A stretch of 63,666 nt of DNA from a virus: the IMG/VR virus record IMGVR_UViG_3300021438_000015, positions 1 to 63,666 of that record. The stretch is one strand, 5' to 3'. The notes under the pieces are model-generated. The model searched no databases. It worked only from the letters and a program-made list of their open reading frames with translations, and was not told the DNA's origin. The number at the start of each line of letters is the position of its first letter. Position 1 is the stretch's first letter. A program made the translations under genes and the position numbers. Below are positions 30,608-40,274 of this stretch, piece after piece.

Positions 30608-33600
30608 ATGATATTAAGCAAGTCCCAGCTTGTAAATAATATTAATACTGAGATATCTGATCAATCTTATGGTCAAATATCTCCATATGATATTAGACAT
30701 AATTTGTTAGATATTCTAGATTCTGTCCATAATCTAACACTGTCTCAAGAATTGAAATCTCTTAATCTTGCTACGATTCCATCTGGAAATACTAAGGTTG
30801 GTCAATTAACTTTAGAAAGTATTGAACTACCGGGATATTTAAGCCAAGACAATACAGCGATTGGTTACTCCGCTTTAAAAGCTAATTATCAAAGTAGCAA
30901 AAATACAGCTGTTGGATCATATTCTTTATCTTGCAATATATATGGTCAAAATAATGTAGCTTTAGGTTATAATGCACTTGCCGGAAATACCGTTGGTCAT
31001 TTGAACATAGGCTTGGGAAATTACTCTCTTCATAATAATAAATCTGGAAATGGAAACATAGCTATAGGTCATGGTGCCGGATACTATGTTAATAAAGATA
31101 CAAATAATAAATTATTCATTGCATATCATCCAATTGATGACAACTATATATGTAGCAATCCAAATGGTTCTGGATTAACTCCATTAGTCTATGGAGATTT
31201 ATCAACAATACAATTAGGTATTGGTGTTAACAGCTTGCATTCGTATGGAAAATTACAAGTTGGTGGTGATATAACACCATCTGGAAATAATGTATTAAAT
31301 ATTGGCCATTCACTGTATAATTGGAAAAGTTTGTATCTATCAAGATCAATTGAATTTGCTAACTCTTCATCTATAAATGCAGATATTTCTTCTGTTATAT
31401 CAATAAAGGGAAGTGTTTCTCCGCTTATAAATAATTTATACAATATTGGAGAAGCGAGTAGAAAATGGTCTAGAGGATATTTTCAAAATTTGACAGTAGA
31501 TGGAATTGCAAATATTAACCAGCTTGTTTCAATTTCAACACAAAATTATACAAATAAAACATTGTATTTAGGAACTAATTCTACATTATTTCCATTATAT
31601 TCTGATTCTACACTCGTTGGTGGTGGATTATCTCTAAAATCTTCTAATAGTAGAGAATATTCTATAGCTTACTATCCACCAAATTCTGGTATGCCGTGTT
31701 TTGTTGGAGAATATGAGAAATCCACTTTTAGAACTAATACAAGTTTCCAAGTTCCAAGTACAGCATATATTAAGACGAATAGTATAGTATCCTACAATCC
31801 AGATGCTTTTGGTGAAGGCGATTGTTATGGATTATTTTTTAATAGTGGTATATCTTATATATCTAGAAAAAATGTTCTTGGTTCAAATCCCGGTTTATCA
31901 ACTGGGCCTTTAGCTGGTATTGGGAATATTAACTTTTTATCTAACTCTGGTGAATTAACAAATTATATTGTTTCGCTATCATCTATTGAATCTGGAGTTA
32001 ATGTTAGTCAAAGATTTTTAACTGGAACAAAAGTAAGGCAAAAAGACTCACTTAACAATAATAGAGATAAATTAAGTGGATTTGAAATCAAATATATTGA
32101 TGATTCAAACTTAGGAATAACCGGACCACTAACTGACCGTTTAGTTGTAGGATCATATGATCGTACTTCTAAATTTGTTAATGGTTTGGTTATTATGAAA
32201 AATGACATTGACGGCTCAGTACTTTCAGTAACTAATATCCCATCCGTTACTGAAAACGTTCTCCCAAAAACAATTTTTAATGTTAGGTCATCAAATCATT
32301 GTATTGGTAGATTTACATCTGAAAACAACGGTTATTATAAATCTGCTATTCAATTATTAACCAGAGAAAACTGTGAAGCAAGCGGGGTAGAGTTTGCATA
32401 TCTTAATAATAGTGGTATTGCTGATATAAGTATTTATAAAAATTCTGTATCTACCAATTTTATAAGGATGAAGGATATTAATCAGATTGGTATACTTTCT
32501 AGTGGAATTACAAACGCTACTGTAACTATTGGTCATAGCGGAATATCGAAACTTCCAACTATAAGCTTAAAAGATAATCTATGGATTAGTGATTCTACAG
32601 TCTCTTCATCGGTTGGATATGGAAAAATATATAATTTATATGATCCAAAAAATTATGCAAATCAATATAATTCATTGTATTTTATTGATGGATCTGGTAA
32701 TTCATTTAATTTAACTGTAAATAAACTTGATAATGTTGACGCCAGAGCAGTATATACAGACGCTAGTGGAAATACTTTTGCCGGATATATGTCTCCATCT
32801 GGAAGAAAAAATATAACCGCTGCAACTAAAAATAATATTTCTTATGGTTATCAAGCACTTTATAGTATTTTGTCTGGCTCTGGAAATTTTGGAATTGGAT
32901 ATAACTCAATTTATAATTTAGCGTCTGGAAATAATAATATTGTCATAGGTGAGTTTTCTGCTAGCGGAATAGGCGTCACATCTAATAATATAATTATTGG
33001 CAATAAATCATTTAATAAAACACCTCAATTATCTAATACTGTATGCAATACTATAATAGGACATGATATTGGTTCTAGCCATAGTGGGTCATATAATTTC
33101 TTAGTTGGAAATAATAATTTAATTTTATTAGATGGTAAACTTGGTCCAGCAAATTCTGATAAACGATTAACATTGCCTAGCGGCGGTAGACTATATATAA
33201 ATAATGCAAATGACACGGATAGCTTATGCTTGAAAGCTAACATAATTGAAGTTATTGATAGCGGAGGTAATAACTATCCAGACAATACTTTAACTTTAAA
33301 GTTTAGTGCAAATAATTCTTTTGATCTACTGTACTTTAATCACAATGCACCACCCTTATTAAACCAGCCCACGTATAAAACTATAAATAATAATCCTATT
33401 CTTGGTGGTATAATACCATCAATATTACCTAGACCATACGCAGAGTTAAATGGGGATCTAAAACTTAAAGGTATTTTATGCTTTAGTGATGGTACTGTTC
33501 TTGCAACTTCTAGTGGAATAGTTACTTCTATCGAATTAGCTAATAGTGGAATAGCTCTTGGCAATAGCGGAATATCATTAGCAAATAGTGGAATAGCTAG

Positions 33601-33856
33601 AGTAAATAGTTCTTTTGTGGAAGGATACATGCCTAATGGTTTACAGCCACCTATAGGAAATTCATCAAAGACTAGTGGGATATTAGTTTTGAAAGATTCA
33701 AACTGGGCTGATTCTGGAAATGTTTTTGTAATTAATAGAGATAGTACTTCCGTGATTCATTCTGGGGCTTATGTTATAGCTGCTAGAGTAAATAATGAAT
33801 ACAAACCAATATGGGTGAGTGCTAGCGATACTGCTTGCGTCTGCTGTAATCACTAA
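30608..33856 (+). CDS. Long fibre with YadA-head-like repeats
   Basis: A 1082-residue fibre. Residues 1-50 form an anchoring domain also found in the 40275 gene (SQLVNNINTEIS, GQISPYDIRHNLLDILDSVH). About 80-160 and 720-800 hold repeats of the left-handed trimeric adhesin-head type (NTAVGSYSLSCNIYGQNNVA, LGYNALAGNTVGHLNIGLGN). Near the C-terminus is a short 8-residue repeat (NSGIALGNSGISLANSGIAR). It ends ...ACVCCNH, a cysteine-rich tip. Likely a trimeric fibre projecting from the virion. Confidence 0.82.
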   Translation: MILSKSQLVNNINTEISDQSYGQISPYDIRHNLLDILDSVHNLTLSQELKSLNLATIPSGNTKVGQLTLESIELPGYLSQDNTAIGYSALKANYQSSKNTAVGSYSLSCNIYGQNNVALGYNALAGNTVGHLNIGLGNYSLHNNKSGNGNIAIGHGAGYYVNKDTNNKLFIAYHPIDDNYICSNPNGSGLTPLVYGDLSTIQLGIGVNSLHSYGKLQVGGDITPSGNNVLNIGHSLYNWKSLYLSRSIEFANSSSINADISSVISIKGSVSPLINNLYNIGEASRKWSRGYFQNLTVDGIANINQLVSISTQNYTNKTLYLGTNSTLFPLYSDSTLVGGGLSLKSSNSREYSIAYYPPNSGMPCFVGEYEKSTFRTNTSFQVPSTAYIKTNSIVSYNPDAFGEGDCYGLFFNSGISYISRKNVLGSNPGLSTGPLAGIGNINFLSNSGELTNYIVSLSSIESGVNVSQRFLTGTKVRQKDSLNNNRDKLSGFEIKYIDDSNLGITGPLTDRLVVGSYDRTSKFVNGLVIMKNDIDGSVLSVTNIPSVTENVLPKTIFNVRSSNHCIGRFTSENNGYYKSAIQLLTRENCEASGVEFAYLNNSGIADISIYKNSVSTNFIRMKDINQIGILSSGITNATVTIGHSGISKLPTISLKDNLWISDSTVSSSVGYGKIYNLYDPKNYANQYNSLYFIDGSGNSFNLTVNKLDNVDARAVYTDASGNTFAGYMSPSGRKNITAATKNNISYGYQALYSILSGSGNFGIGYNSIYNLASGNNNIVIGEFSASGIGVTSNNIIIGNKSFNKTPQLSNTVCNTIIGHDIGSSHSGSYNFLVGNNNLILLDGKLGPANSDKRLTLPSGGRLYINNANDTDSLCLKANIIEVIDSGGNNYPDNTLTLKFSANNSFDLLYFNHNAPPLLNQPTYKTINNNPILGGIIPSILPRPYAELNGDLKLKGILCFSDGTVLATSSGIVTSIELANSGIALGNSGISLANSGIARVNSSFVEGYMPNGLQPPIGNSSKTSGILVLKDSNWADSGNVFVINRDSTSVIHSGAYVIAARVNNEYKPIWVSASDTACVCCNH

Positions 33857-33867
33857 AGGATAAATCT

Positions 33868-35250
33868 ATGGGCAGACCAAATGATCCGTGCTTTAAAAGG
33901 CCCGTACCATCTTTATCTTATTCAGATACATTAACAACTCCACCTCCATCGTTGGATGATATAGATTTTTTTATATTACCACAAGTTAATGTTCCATGTC
34001 CAGAAAAAGATAGCATTTATCAATTTGTCGCCAATACTAAAAATCTTGATAGTTCTTTTATACAAGTATCTACTTTTAGCATAAATAACATTGGATGTGA
34101 GCCATATACTTTAAATTTAACCGGCAGCGACAAAGATTTTTTTGCACTAAGTAAAAATAATTTATATTTTAATTCTATTGATGCTACTGCCAGAAACTAC
34201 AGCGTTACCATTACTGCTAATAACTTGTTAGGTTATGTATTAAGTAGTTCAAATTTTTATTTAACAGTAAATGTTTTAGAATGCTCTACAACTACTAGTA
34301 CCTCTACAAGTACAAGCACTAGTACTAGCACTTCGACAACTATAAAACCGTCTACCACAACAAGCACTTCTACCAGTACTAGCACTTCGACTACTGGCAC
34401 TTCTACCAGTACTAGCACTTCGACTACTGGCACTTCTACCAGTACTAGCACTTCGACTACTGGCACTTCTACCAGTACTAGCACTACGACTACTGGCACT
34501 TCTACCAGTACTAGCACTTCGACTACTGGCACTTCTACCAGTACTAGCACTTCGACTACTGGCACTTCTACCAGTACTAGCACTTCGACTACTGGCACTT
34601 CTACAACCAGTACAAGTACATCGACAAGCACAAGTACTTCTACTAGTACTAGTACTAGCACCTCTACAACGGCGTCACCAAGTTGTTGCAATTGGGGAGG
34701 TAATGCTACTATAGACTTTGGAGAAAATTGTGGAACACAGATTCATGGTTTTAGTTGTATAAAAATCGCACCAAACACTTGGATTTGTGATGGAACAATG
34801 TCATGTGGAGATCTTATATCTGCTTCAATAATTTGTAATCCATCAGCAGACCTTCAGCCGTGTTCTAGTAAATGGTCTGCTAGTATTAGTATACCATGTG
34901 TAAAAAACTTTACTCTTAGCCTACCAGATGATTCATGCGGATGTGATACTCCTCCATTCTGGAGATTTAGTGGCGATGCATCTAGTTGTCAATGTTGTAA
35001 TAATTGTGGACCATGCGAAGTTTACAATTCAAAAACTAAGACTTGCGAAACTTCGTGTCATCCCGGCCAAAAATGCTGTGATGGAAATTGTGTTCAAGAA
35101 TTTTCGTGCAATGGAGAATGCACTTGGGATGTAAATGGTCTGAATGAAATGGATCTAATAATTCCTTGTAGTCCCTGTTGTATTTGCGATTCTCCACCTT
35201 ATGACGGTACTGGATTAAGAACTATGCCATGTAAGGATATTTATCTATGA
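33868..35250 (+). CDS. Mucin-like Ser/Thr-repeat and cysteine-rich protein
   Basis: A 460-residue protein in three parts: an N-terminal beta domain with a cadherin/Ig-like strand pattern (about 55-137: FSINNIGCEPYTLNLTGSDK), a Ser/Thr tract from about 140 to 270 containing seven identical-type 11-residue units TSTSTSTSTTG, and a C-terminal cysteine-rich region (271-460) with at least 30 Cys, many in CC or CxC pairs (CQCCNNCGPCEVYNSKTKTC). The tract looks like a mucin-type stalk, a common target for O-glycosylation; the Cys-rich end would be stabilised by disulfides outside the cell. Function unknown; no near relative recognised. Confidence 0.8.
   Translation: MGRPNDPCFKRPVPSLSYSDTLTTPPPSLDDIDFFILPQVNVPCPEKDSIYQFVANTKNLDSSFIQVSTFSINNIGCEPYTLNLTGSDKDFFALSKNNLYFNSIDATARNYSVTITANNLLGYVLSSSNFYLTVNVLECSTTTSTSTSTSTSTSTSTTIKPSTTTSTSTSTSTSTTGTSTSTSTSTTGTSTSTSTSTTGTSTSTSTTTTGTSTSTSTSTTGTSTSTSTSTTGTSTSTSTSTTGTSTTSTSTSTSTSTSTSTSTSTSTTASPSCCNWGGNATIDFGENCGTQIHGFSCIKIAPNTWICDGTMSCGDLISASIICNPSADLQPCSSKWSASISIPCVKNFTLSLPDDSCGCDTPPFWRFSGDASSCQCCNNCGPCEVYNSKTKTCETSCHPGQKCCDGNCVQEFSCNGECTWDVNGLNEMDLIIPCSPCCICDSPPYDGTGLRTMPCKDIYL
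34366..34596 (+). repeat. 33-base minisatellite, seven units
   Basis: Seven tandem 33-base units (ACTTCTACCAGTACTAGCAC plus TTCGACTACTGGC), identical except one base change in the fourth (ACGACT for TCGACT). They encode TSTSTSTSTTG. Near identity at DNA level, including synonymous positions, implies recent expansion or gene-conversion, so copy number probably varies. Confidence 0.92.
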
Positions 35251-38200
35251 GTTGTCCGTGTGGATCAATTTTAATTCCTAAAGGAACCAAGTATTCAGAG
35301 TATGGACTTGGATTGAGGATATTGCATACTCAGGGTGAGATAGTTCTTAAACTTGTACATGATCAAGATAGTATCTTAAATAATGGTCAAGAATTTATAA
35401 CAACTTCTGAAAAATGCTTAGTCAATAGCGATATTGTAATAAATGGTTTTGAACTATTTTGGGATAAAAAATTTCCATCTATTGTAAGCTTAAACGGTTC
35501 TGTGCAAGTATCTATAAAACAATATTTGTCTGAATTAATTCTTGGATTTGAAAATATAAATGTTTTAGATAGCGAAAAACTATCATTACAACAATGTTAT
35601 TCTCAATCAGTTAATCTATTCAATAAAAAACTTTTAGTATCAATTAAAAGTATTTGTTTCAATGATATAAGTTGTTGTGGTAAGTCGCCAAGTTTAAGTT
35701 TATCTCCATACTCTAAAACAATTAGTATACCATGTTTGCAGGATAGAAAGGTTGGTCCTGTTACTGGCATAATAATAAAACATATTGATATAAATGATAT
35801 TTTAGTTAGCTGGGATCCAATTGTTAATAATAGACAAGTATTTTATAAATTAGAAATATCAAATAACAATGGAATTACTTGGAGTCTTGTTAACAATACG
35901 ATAAGAAATGAATATCTCATCCAAGATCTTGCAGATGGAACTTATCAAATAAGAATAACTCCATTTATTAATATAGCCAATGGTGATTATATTATGAGTA
36001 TTTATGGTATAAGTTTGCTGAGTAATTATTTTACTATAAATACATCTACTATCGGGCCAGTAACAGGTGTCACAATCACTCCTGTAATTAAAACTTCCAC
36101 TACCACTAGTACTTCTACCACGCTTGGCGGTTCTACCACTAGTACTTCTACCACGCTTGGCGGTTCTACCACTAGTACTTCTACCACGCTTGGCGGTTCT
36201 ACCACTACTTTTAATCCTATTATAAATATATCTACTACATCATCACCTACAGGTGAAAATACAGATGTAATAGTTAGTTGGACATTACTGAATGGTGGGT
36301 CATCTGAAGTAATCTATTTAATAGAATTATCTAATAATGGTGGTATTACATGGACAACTATAGGAACTACGTCTAATACTTCATATTTAATACAAAATCT
36401 TGCAAATGGCGATTATATTATTAGAATAACCCCACTACAGTTTAGTAATGAGGGGTGGTTAGTAATAACACAAGATGCAAATGGCAATACATATTCAAAC
36501 ATTGTTGCTTCTAATTTGTTAAATAATTTTATATCTAATTTGCCTAGTGAAATATTTATAATAAATAAAATACCTATTTCATTAACCAGCGTTTCTACTG
36601 AAAAAATATTTACTATTCCATTTGTTGCATCTACTACTTCTAGCACCTCAAGTACATCTAGCACCTCAAGCACATCTAGTACATCTAGTACTTCTAGTAC
36701 ATCTAGTACTTCTAGTACATCTAGTACTTCTAGTACCTCCACGACTACTAGCACTACCGAAACTCCATGTCCACCAGCGTTTCCATGCCCACCATTTGAT
36801 CCAATATACGGCTCTCTTTATGAAGAATATACAGATGAATTTTGTGTACAACATTGTCTTTATGATAATGGTAATGTAGATACTACAAATCCACCTACAA
36901 CTACTGAAAATCCATCAGTAACTTCAACCTCAACTACTAATGGACCATCAACTACTCCTGTCATTGAGCCAACTGTTACAGAGCCACCAGTTAGAACTTC
37001 TACAAGTACAACTGTTACAGACTCTCCGTGTCCACCAGTTCCTAGTGATTTTAAAGCTGACATTGCATTAAGTAGTAGTGACAATACATCAACATCATTT
37101 GTTGGTACTGTATCTTTACCATCAGATAGTCCATATAATCTTTCTTCTTTTAGATTAAGAGCAAGAACTGTAGTTACAAACAACGACGGAAGTCAAGCTA
37201 AAGATTATTCAGCCGGTGTTTTTTATGGTATAGGTGGTAATAGTAAATATCAAGATATACTTATTGGATCTTACGCTGTTACAGATGAAGAAAAATGTAG
37301 AATTAAATTAATATTCACAGTAGCTTATGGAACTGATGATCCAAGTTGTGGAATTGATAATGAATTTATATTTGATAATTGCGGAACTAGTACAACTAGT
37401 AGCACTACTAGTACCACCAATACAACTAGTTCTACTTCAAGTACTGAACCACCAACAACTACTTCAACTACCACTAACACAACTGGAACTACTAGTACAA
37501 CAAGTTCTAGTTCTACTACTGACGAGCCAACTACTACTAGAGCTATCCTTACTCCTAGTACTATTGAACCACCACCGTCATCTACAACTACAACTACAAG
37601 TACAAGTACAAGTACTACTGGTTCTACTAGTACTACCACTACCCCGGAACCGCCCTCCACAACTCCTACTACTACCACTAGAGGTCCGTGTGATCCAAGT
37701 CAAGTGGCTGGAACATGCCCACCGTCTAATGATTGTATTAACTGGATAGACGGCGGTGTTAATCCACGTACTTGTTCAAAAGTATGTATTCCAGAAGAAA
37801 AAACTGGTCTTTGTTGCTATACAGAAGGAAATGCAAGTAGCTTTTTTATTGGCACATGTGAAGAATGTTATGCTAAACAGAATGTTACTTCTTTTAAGTC
37901 GGGGGTAGAGTGCCAAGGAAGTGAATGTGCAACTCTTTGCAATACTTTTGGATGTGACGCTTTGGTGGGATGTAAGCAAGACGCTGGGGATATGAGTCTT
38001 TCAGATTGTCGTGATAATTGCATGAAACCTTATTATTGTTATCAACCGGGTAAACCGTGCGCTGTATCTGCAACTTGGGTCGATATATCAACAGATCCAA
38101 ATGCATTTACATCTACATTTGAATGTCAACAAAAATGTACTACTACCGCAACTACTACTATTGAACCACCACCAACGACTACTGGTACTACTGACCAGCC

Positions 38201-39029
38201 AACCACTACTACAGAGACTCCACCTACAACAGATGAGCCTAAAGTAACTACTACTACCATTGGACCAACCGATACACCTACTACTGGTGAACCAACTACT
38301 GGTGGACCCACATTACCACCACCAACTACACCGACAACTAATAGCCCAACCACTAGCAATCCAACAACATCATCTCCTACAACTGCTGGTCCTCCCCCAT
38401 TTGATCCCGGCCTATGCCCAATAGGCTTTTCTCCAACTCCTATAGGATGTTGCCCAGAAGGGTGGGGTGCAGTAAATGGATTATGTTGTCCACCGGGAGA
38501 AGATTGTGGTGGCGGCGGGGGTGGAGGAAATGATCCAGTTCCTCCAGAAAATCCTCCCGGCGATCCAGCTGATTGTAGAACGTGTTATGACTGTCAAACC
38601 GGCCCCGGTGAAGATCCAGACGGACCATGCTCTGCACAAGAAGTGTGTGGTGGAGATACATGTAGATCTAGAGGTCTTTGGCCATATTTAAATATTTGTA
38701 ATAAAAATAAAAAAGATGCAAAATGGTATCATTCAGCATATTTTTATCATATGCGTGATGCTACACAATGTTTTTATACAGCAACAATAGGTGGTCAAGA
38801 AGTACCGGTAAGAATTTGGAAACAAGGCAAATTTGATTCTCTTGAAGAATGCCAAGGCTGTGAAATTCCAGCTATATGGCAAACTCAGATATGTGACGTA
38901 TATCCATTTTCAAATGCGTGCTATAAAGATTGTAGAAATACACCTGCCTCAGAAATATCTAAAATTCCATGTGATTGGGTTCCACCTCCAGAAGATCCCG
39001 ACGAACCCAATCAGGGCGGTGAACAATAG
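35247..39029 (+). CDS. Giant mucin-like, FN3-containing, cysteine-rich protein
   Basis: A 1260-residue mosaic. Order: N-terminal domain (1-165); FN3-like module (about 169-268, GPVTGIIIKHIDINDILVSW, LEISNNNGITWSLVNNT); three 11-residue Thr/Ser units (TTSTSTTLGGS, 285-318); second FN3-like module (333-455); SST repeat (460-505); Pro/Thr linker; a beta domain (about 594-710); Thr-rich stretch (713-811); Cys-rich module (812-960); Pro/Thr linker (964-1050); Cys-rich C-terminus (1051-1260) with a Gly run. It overlaps the preceding mucin-like gene by 4 bases, so both are made together and probably form one surface structure. No family match for the whole. Confidence 0.8.
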   Translation: MSCPCGSILIPKGTKYSEYGLGLRILHTQGEIVLKLVHDQDSILNNGQEFITTSEKCLVNSDIVINGFELFWDKKFPSIVSLNGSVQVSIKQYLSELILGFENINVLDSEKLSLQQCYSQSVNLFNKKLLVSIKSICFNDISCCGKSPSLSLSPYSKTISIPCLQDRKVGPVTGIIIKHIDINDILVSWDPIVNNRQVFYKLEISNNNGITWSLVNNTIRNEYLIQDLADGTYQIRITPFINIANGDYIMSIYGISLLSNYFTINTSTIGPVTGVTITPVIKTSTTTSTSTTLGGSTTSTSTTLGGSTTSTSTTLGGSTTTFNPIINISTTSSPTGENTDVIVSWTLLNGGSSEVIYLIELSNNGGITWTTIGTTSNTSYLIQNLANGDYIIRITPLQFSNEGWLVITQDANGNTYSNIVASNLLNNFISNLPSEIFIINKIPISLTSVSTEKIFTIPFVASTTSSTSSTSSTSSTSSTSSTSSTSSTSSTSSTSSTSTTTSTTETPCPPAFPCPPFDPIYGSLYEEYTDEFCVQHCLYDNGNVDTTNPPTTTENPSVTSTSTTNGPSTTPVIEPTVTEPPVRTSTSTTVTDSPCPPVPSDFKADIALSSSDNTSTSFVGTVSLPSDSPYNLSSFRLRARTVVTNNDGSQAKDYSAGVFYGIGGNSKYQDILIGSYAVTDEEKCRIKLIFTVAYGTDDPSCGIDNEFIFDNCGTSTTSSTTSTTNTTSSTSSTEPPTTTSTTTNTTGTTSTTSSSSTTDEPTTTRAILTPSTIEPPPSSTTTTTSTSTSTTGSTSTTTTPEPPSTTPTTTTRGPCDPSQVAGTCPPSNDCINWIDGGVNPRTCSKVCIPEEKTGLCCYTEGNASSFFIGTCEECYAKQNVTSFKSGVECQGSECATLCNTFGCDALVGCKQDAGDMSLSDCRDNCMKPYYCYQPGKPCAVSATWVDISTDPNAFTSTFECQQKCTTTATTTIEPPPTTTGTTDQPTTTTETPPTTDEPKVTTTTIGPTDTPTTGEPTTGGPTLPPPTTPTTNSPTTSNPTTSSPTTAGPPPFDPGLCPIGFSPTPIGCCPEGWGAVNGLCCPPGEDCGGGGGGGNDPVPPENPPGDPADCRTCYDCQTGPGEDPDGPCSAQEVCGGDTCRSRGLWPYLNICNKNKKDAKWYHSAYFYHMRDATQCFYTATIGGQEVPVRIWKQGKFDSLEECQGCEIPAIWQTQICDVYPFSNACYKDCRNTPASEISKIPCDWVPPPEDPDEPNQGGEQ
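36102..36200 (+). repeat. 33-base minisatellite, three units
   Basis: Three identical 33-base units encoding TTSTSTTLGGS. The same unit length (11 codons) as the array at 34366 but a different sequence. Confidence 0.9.
36642..36740 (+). repeat. 9-base SST repeat tract
   Basis: Tandem 9-base units encoding Ser-Ser-Thr (TCTAGTACA / TCTAGTACT), about eleven units, forming a low-complexity linker. Confidence 0.85.
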
Positions 39030-39041
39030 TTAGTTTTTGGC

Positions 39042-39047
39042 TATAAT
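39042..39047 (+). promoter_or_regulatory. Late-type promoter motif (variant)
   Basis: TTTTTGGCTATAATAG: TATAAT at 39042-39047, 40 bases before the ATG at 39087, with the usual T run but GGC replacing GTG. No clear -35 box. Confidence 0.45.
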
Positions 39048-39086
39048 AGAATAAATAAAGTATTTCAATAAAGGAAAGGAAATTTT

Positions 39087-39689
39087 ATGATTAAATTAAA
39101 AAATCAAATTACTATAAATCCACCCCCATATTCTGATAACAGTGGTAAAATTATAAACCCATCAGAGATGAAATTTGATCAATTAAATGTAGTATTTATA
39201 GATAATCCATTATCAAAGACTGTTTCTGCTCAAATAATATCTTTACCTATCAATATGACAATTTGGAGTGGTTCAGATTATGATTTAATTGGAGATTGGA
39301 CAAAATCTCAGGCTGAACAAAAAATAGAAAGTATGCTTGGTGATGACCCAGCATCTTATATACGATCACTTTATCCTAAAACACTAGAAGAACATCCAAA
39401 TCATCCCGGTACAGTTTTGTCTAAGATGATTAAAAGTGTTGGAATTCAAATGACAGATAGCTGCTCATGCAAACGCCACGCGCTAGAAATGAATGAAAAG
39501 GGAAATGATTGGTGCGACCAGAATATAGATACTATAGTTGGCTGGTTACGAGATGAAGCCAAGCGAAGAAATCTTCCTTTTATGGATGCTCTTGGGAAGA
39601 TATTGGTTGGTCGAGCCATCAAAAAATCCCGCAAATTATTGGCAAATGAGCCAGTTCCAGAAAATGATGAAGATTTAGATACTATCTAG
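39087..39689 (+). CDS. Conserved hypothetical protein with CxC and WLRDEA motifs
   Basis: A 200-residue protein. The C-terminal half carries GTVLSKMIKSVGIQMTDSCS, C-K-R-H, EMNEKGNDWCDQNIDTIVGW and LRDEAKRRNLPFMDALGKIL. I recall this helical block (PGT.L..LL...GI....C.C, GPDWC..N...IV.WL..EA..R.LPF) from hypothetical proteins in planctomycetes and other environmental bacteria and their phages; no function is known to me. The spaced cysteines may bind a metal. AAGGAAAGGAAATTTT precedes the ATG. Own promoter motif upstream. Confidence 0.72.
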   Translation: MIKLKNQITINPPPYSDNSGKIINPSEMKFDQLNVVFIDNPLSKTVSAQIISLPINMTIWSGSDYDLIGDWTKSQAEQKIESMLGDDPASYIRSLYPKTLEEHPNHPGTVLSKMIKSVGIQMTDSCSCKRHALEMNEKGNDWCDQNIDTIVGWLRDEAKRRNLPFMDALGKILVGRAIKKSRKLLANEPVPENDEDLDTI

Positions 39690-39690
39690 T

Positions 39691-39704
39691 TTTGGTGTAT
39701 ATTA
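39691..39704 (+). promoter_or_regulatory. Late-type promoter motif
   Basis: TTTGGTGTATATTA with TATATT at 39698-39703, two bases after the stop of the previous gene. It precedes the connector gene at 39741. Confidence 0.6.
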
Positions 39705-39740
39705 CATAGAGAAGCCAAAAAACAAAAACGGGGACTTTTT

Positions 39741-40262
39741 ATGTCTTGGAGAAGCCAGATACCGTTGATGGTCAGACATTTAATTAATGATCTGGAACCA
39801 TCTAAATATAAGTACTCTGATGATAGAATAGAAACCTCTATTCTCGTTAGTGCGCAAATGTTGACTATAGAAACAGATTTTACTAATTCTTATTCTATAG
39901 ACATAGCTAATGGCGAACTATCTCCAGATCCTACCGATAATAGTATAAAAGACAATGCATTCATAAATTTAACTGCTTTAAAAACTGCTTGTATTATAGT
40001 CGGTAGTGAATTAAAAACCGAAGCTTCTAATGCAATCTCTATCAAAGATGGACCCTCTGCTATAGACTTAAGGGGAGTAGCCTCTACCCTGTCGGTTCTA
40101 TACAAAGACCTCTCTGATAAATATGCCAAACTACTACTGGATTACCGTGCTGGTGGTAGCATAGTTGGACACGCTATTCTTGGTCCATATAGTCCAGCTA
40201 GTGACTACGTTGTTAGAACCCACGGTGATTACGATTCAAGAGGCGGCTATTTTAGATATTAA
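39741..40262 (+). CDS. Probable head-tail connector protein
   Basis: A 173-residue, mainly helical protein: MSWRSQIPLMVRHLINDLEP, SDDRIETSILVSAQMLTIET, then IVGSELKTEASNAISIKDGP and YKDLSDKYAKLLLDYRAGGS. Short helix-rich proteins that begin with an R..I.D......Y.D..L......A pattern are typical of the gp6-type connectors that dock under the portal. Its place among neck genes agrees. Role is inferred. Confidence 0.6.
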   Translation: MSWRSQIPLMVRHLINDLEPSKYKYSDDRIETSILVSAQMLTIETDFTNSYSIDIANGELSPDPTDNSIKDNAFINLTALKTACIIVGSELKTEASNAISIKDGPSAIDLRGVASTLSVLYKDLSDKYAKLLLDYRAGGSIVGHAILGPYSPASDYVVRTHGDYDSRGGYFRY

Positions 40263-40274
40263 TGGAGGATTAAG

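Noticed and set aside
34366-34596. CRISPR-like regular repeats
   Set aside because: Units are directly joined without spacers and are in frame within a coding region, so this is a protein-coding minisatellite.
34257-34691. Minus-strand frame of repeated Val/Leu/Glu residues
   Set aside because: It is the antisense of the 33-base Ser/Thr minisatellite; the periodic hydrophobic sequence comes from the repeat and has no start signal.
37325-38661. Antisense Val-rich frames across the 35247 gene
   Set aside because: They are shadows of Thr/Pro/Ser codon runs, lack ribosome binding sites and lie within a long supported gene.
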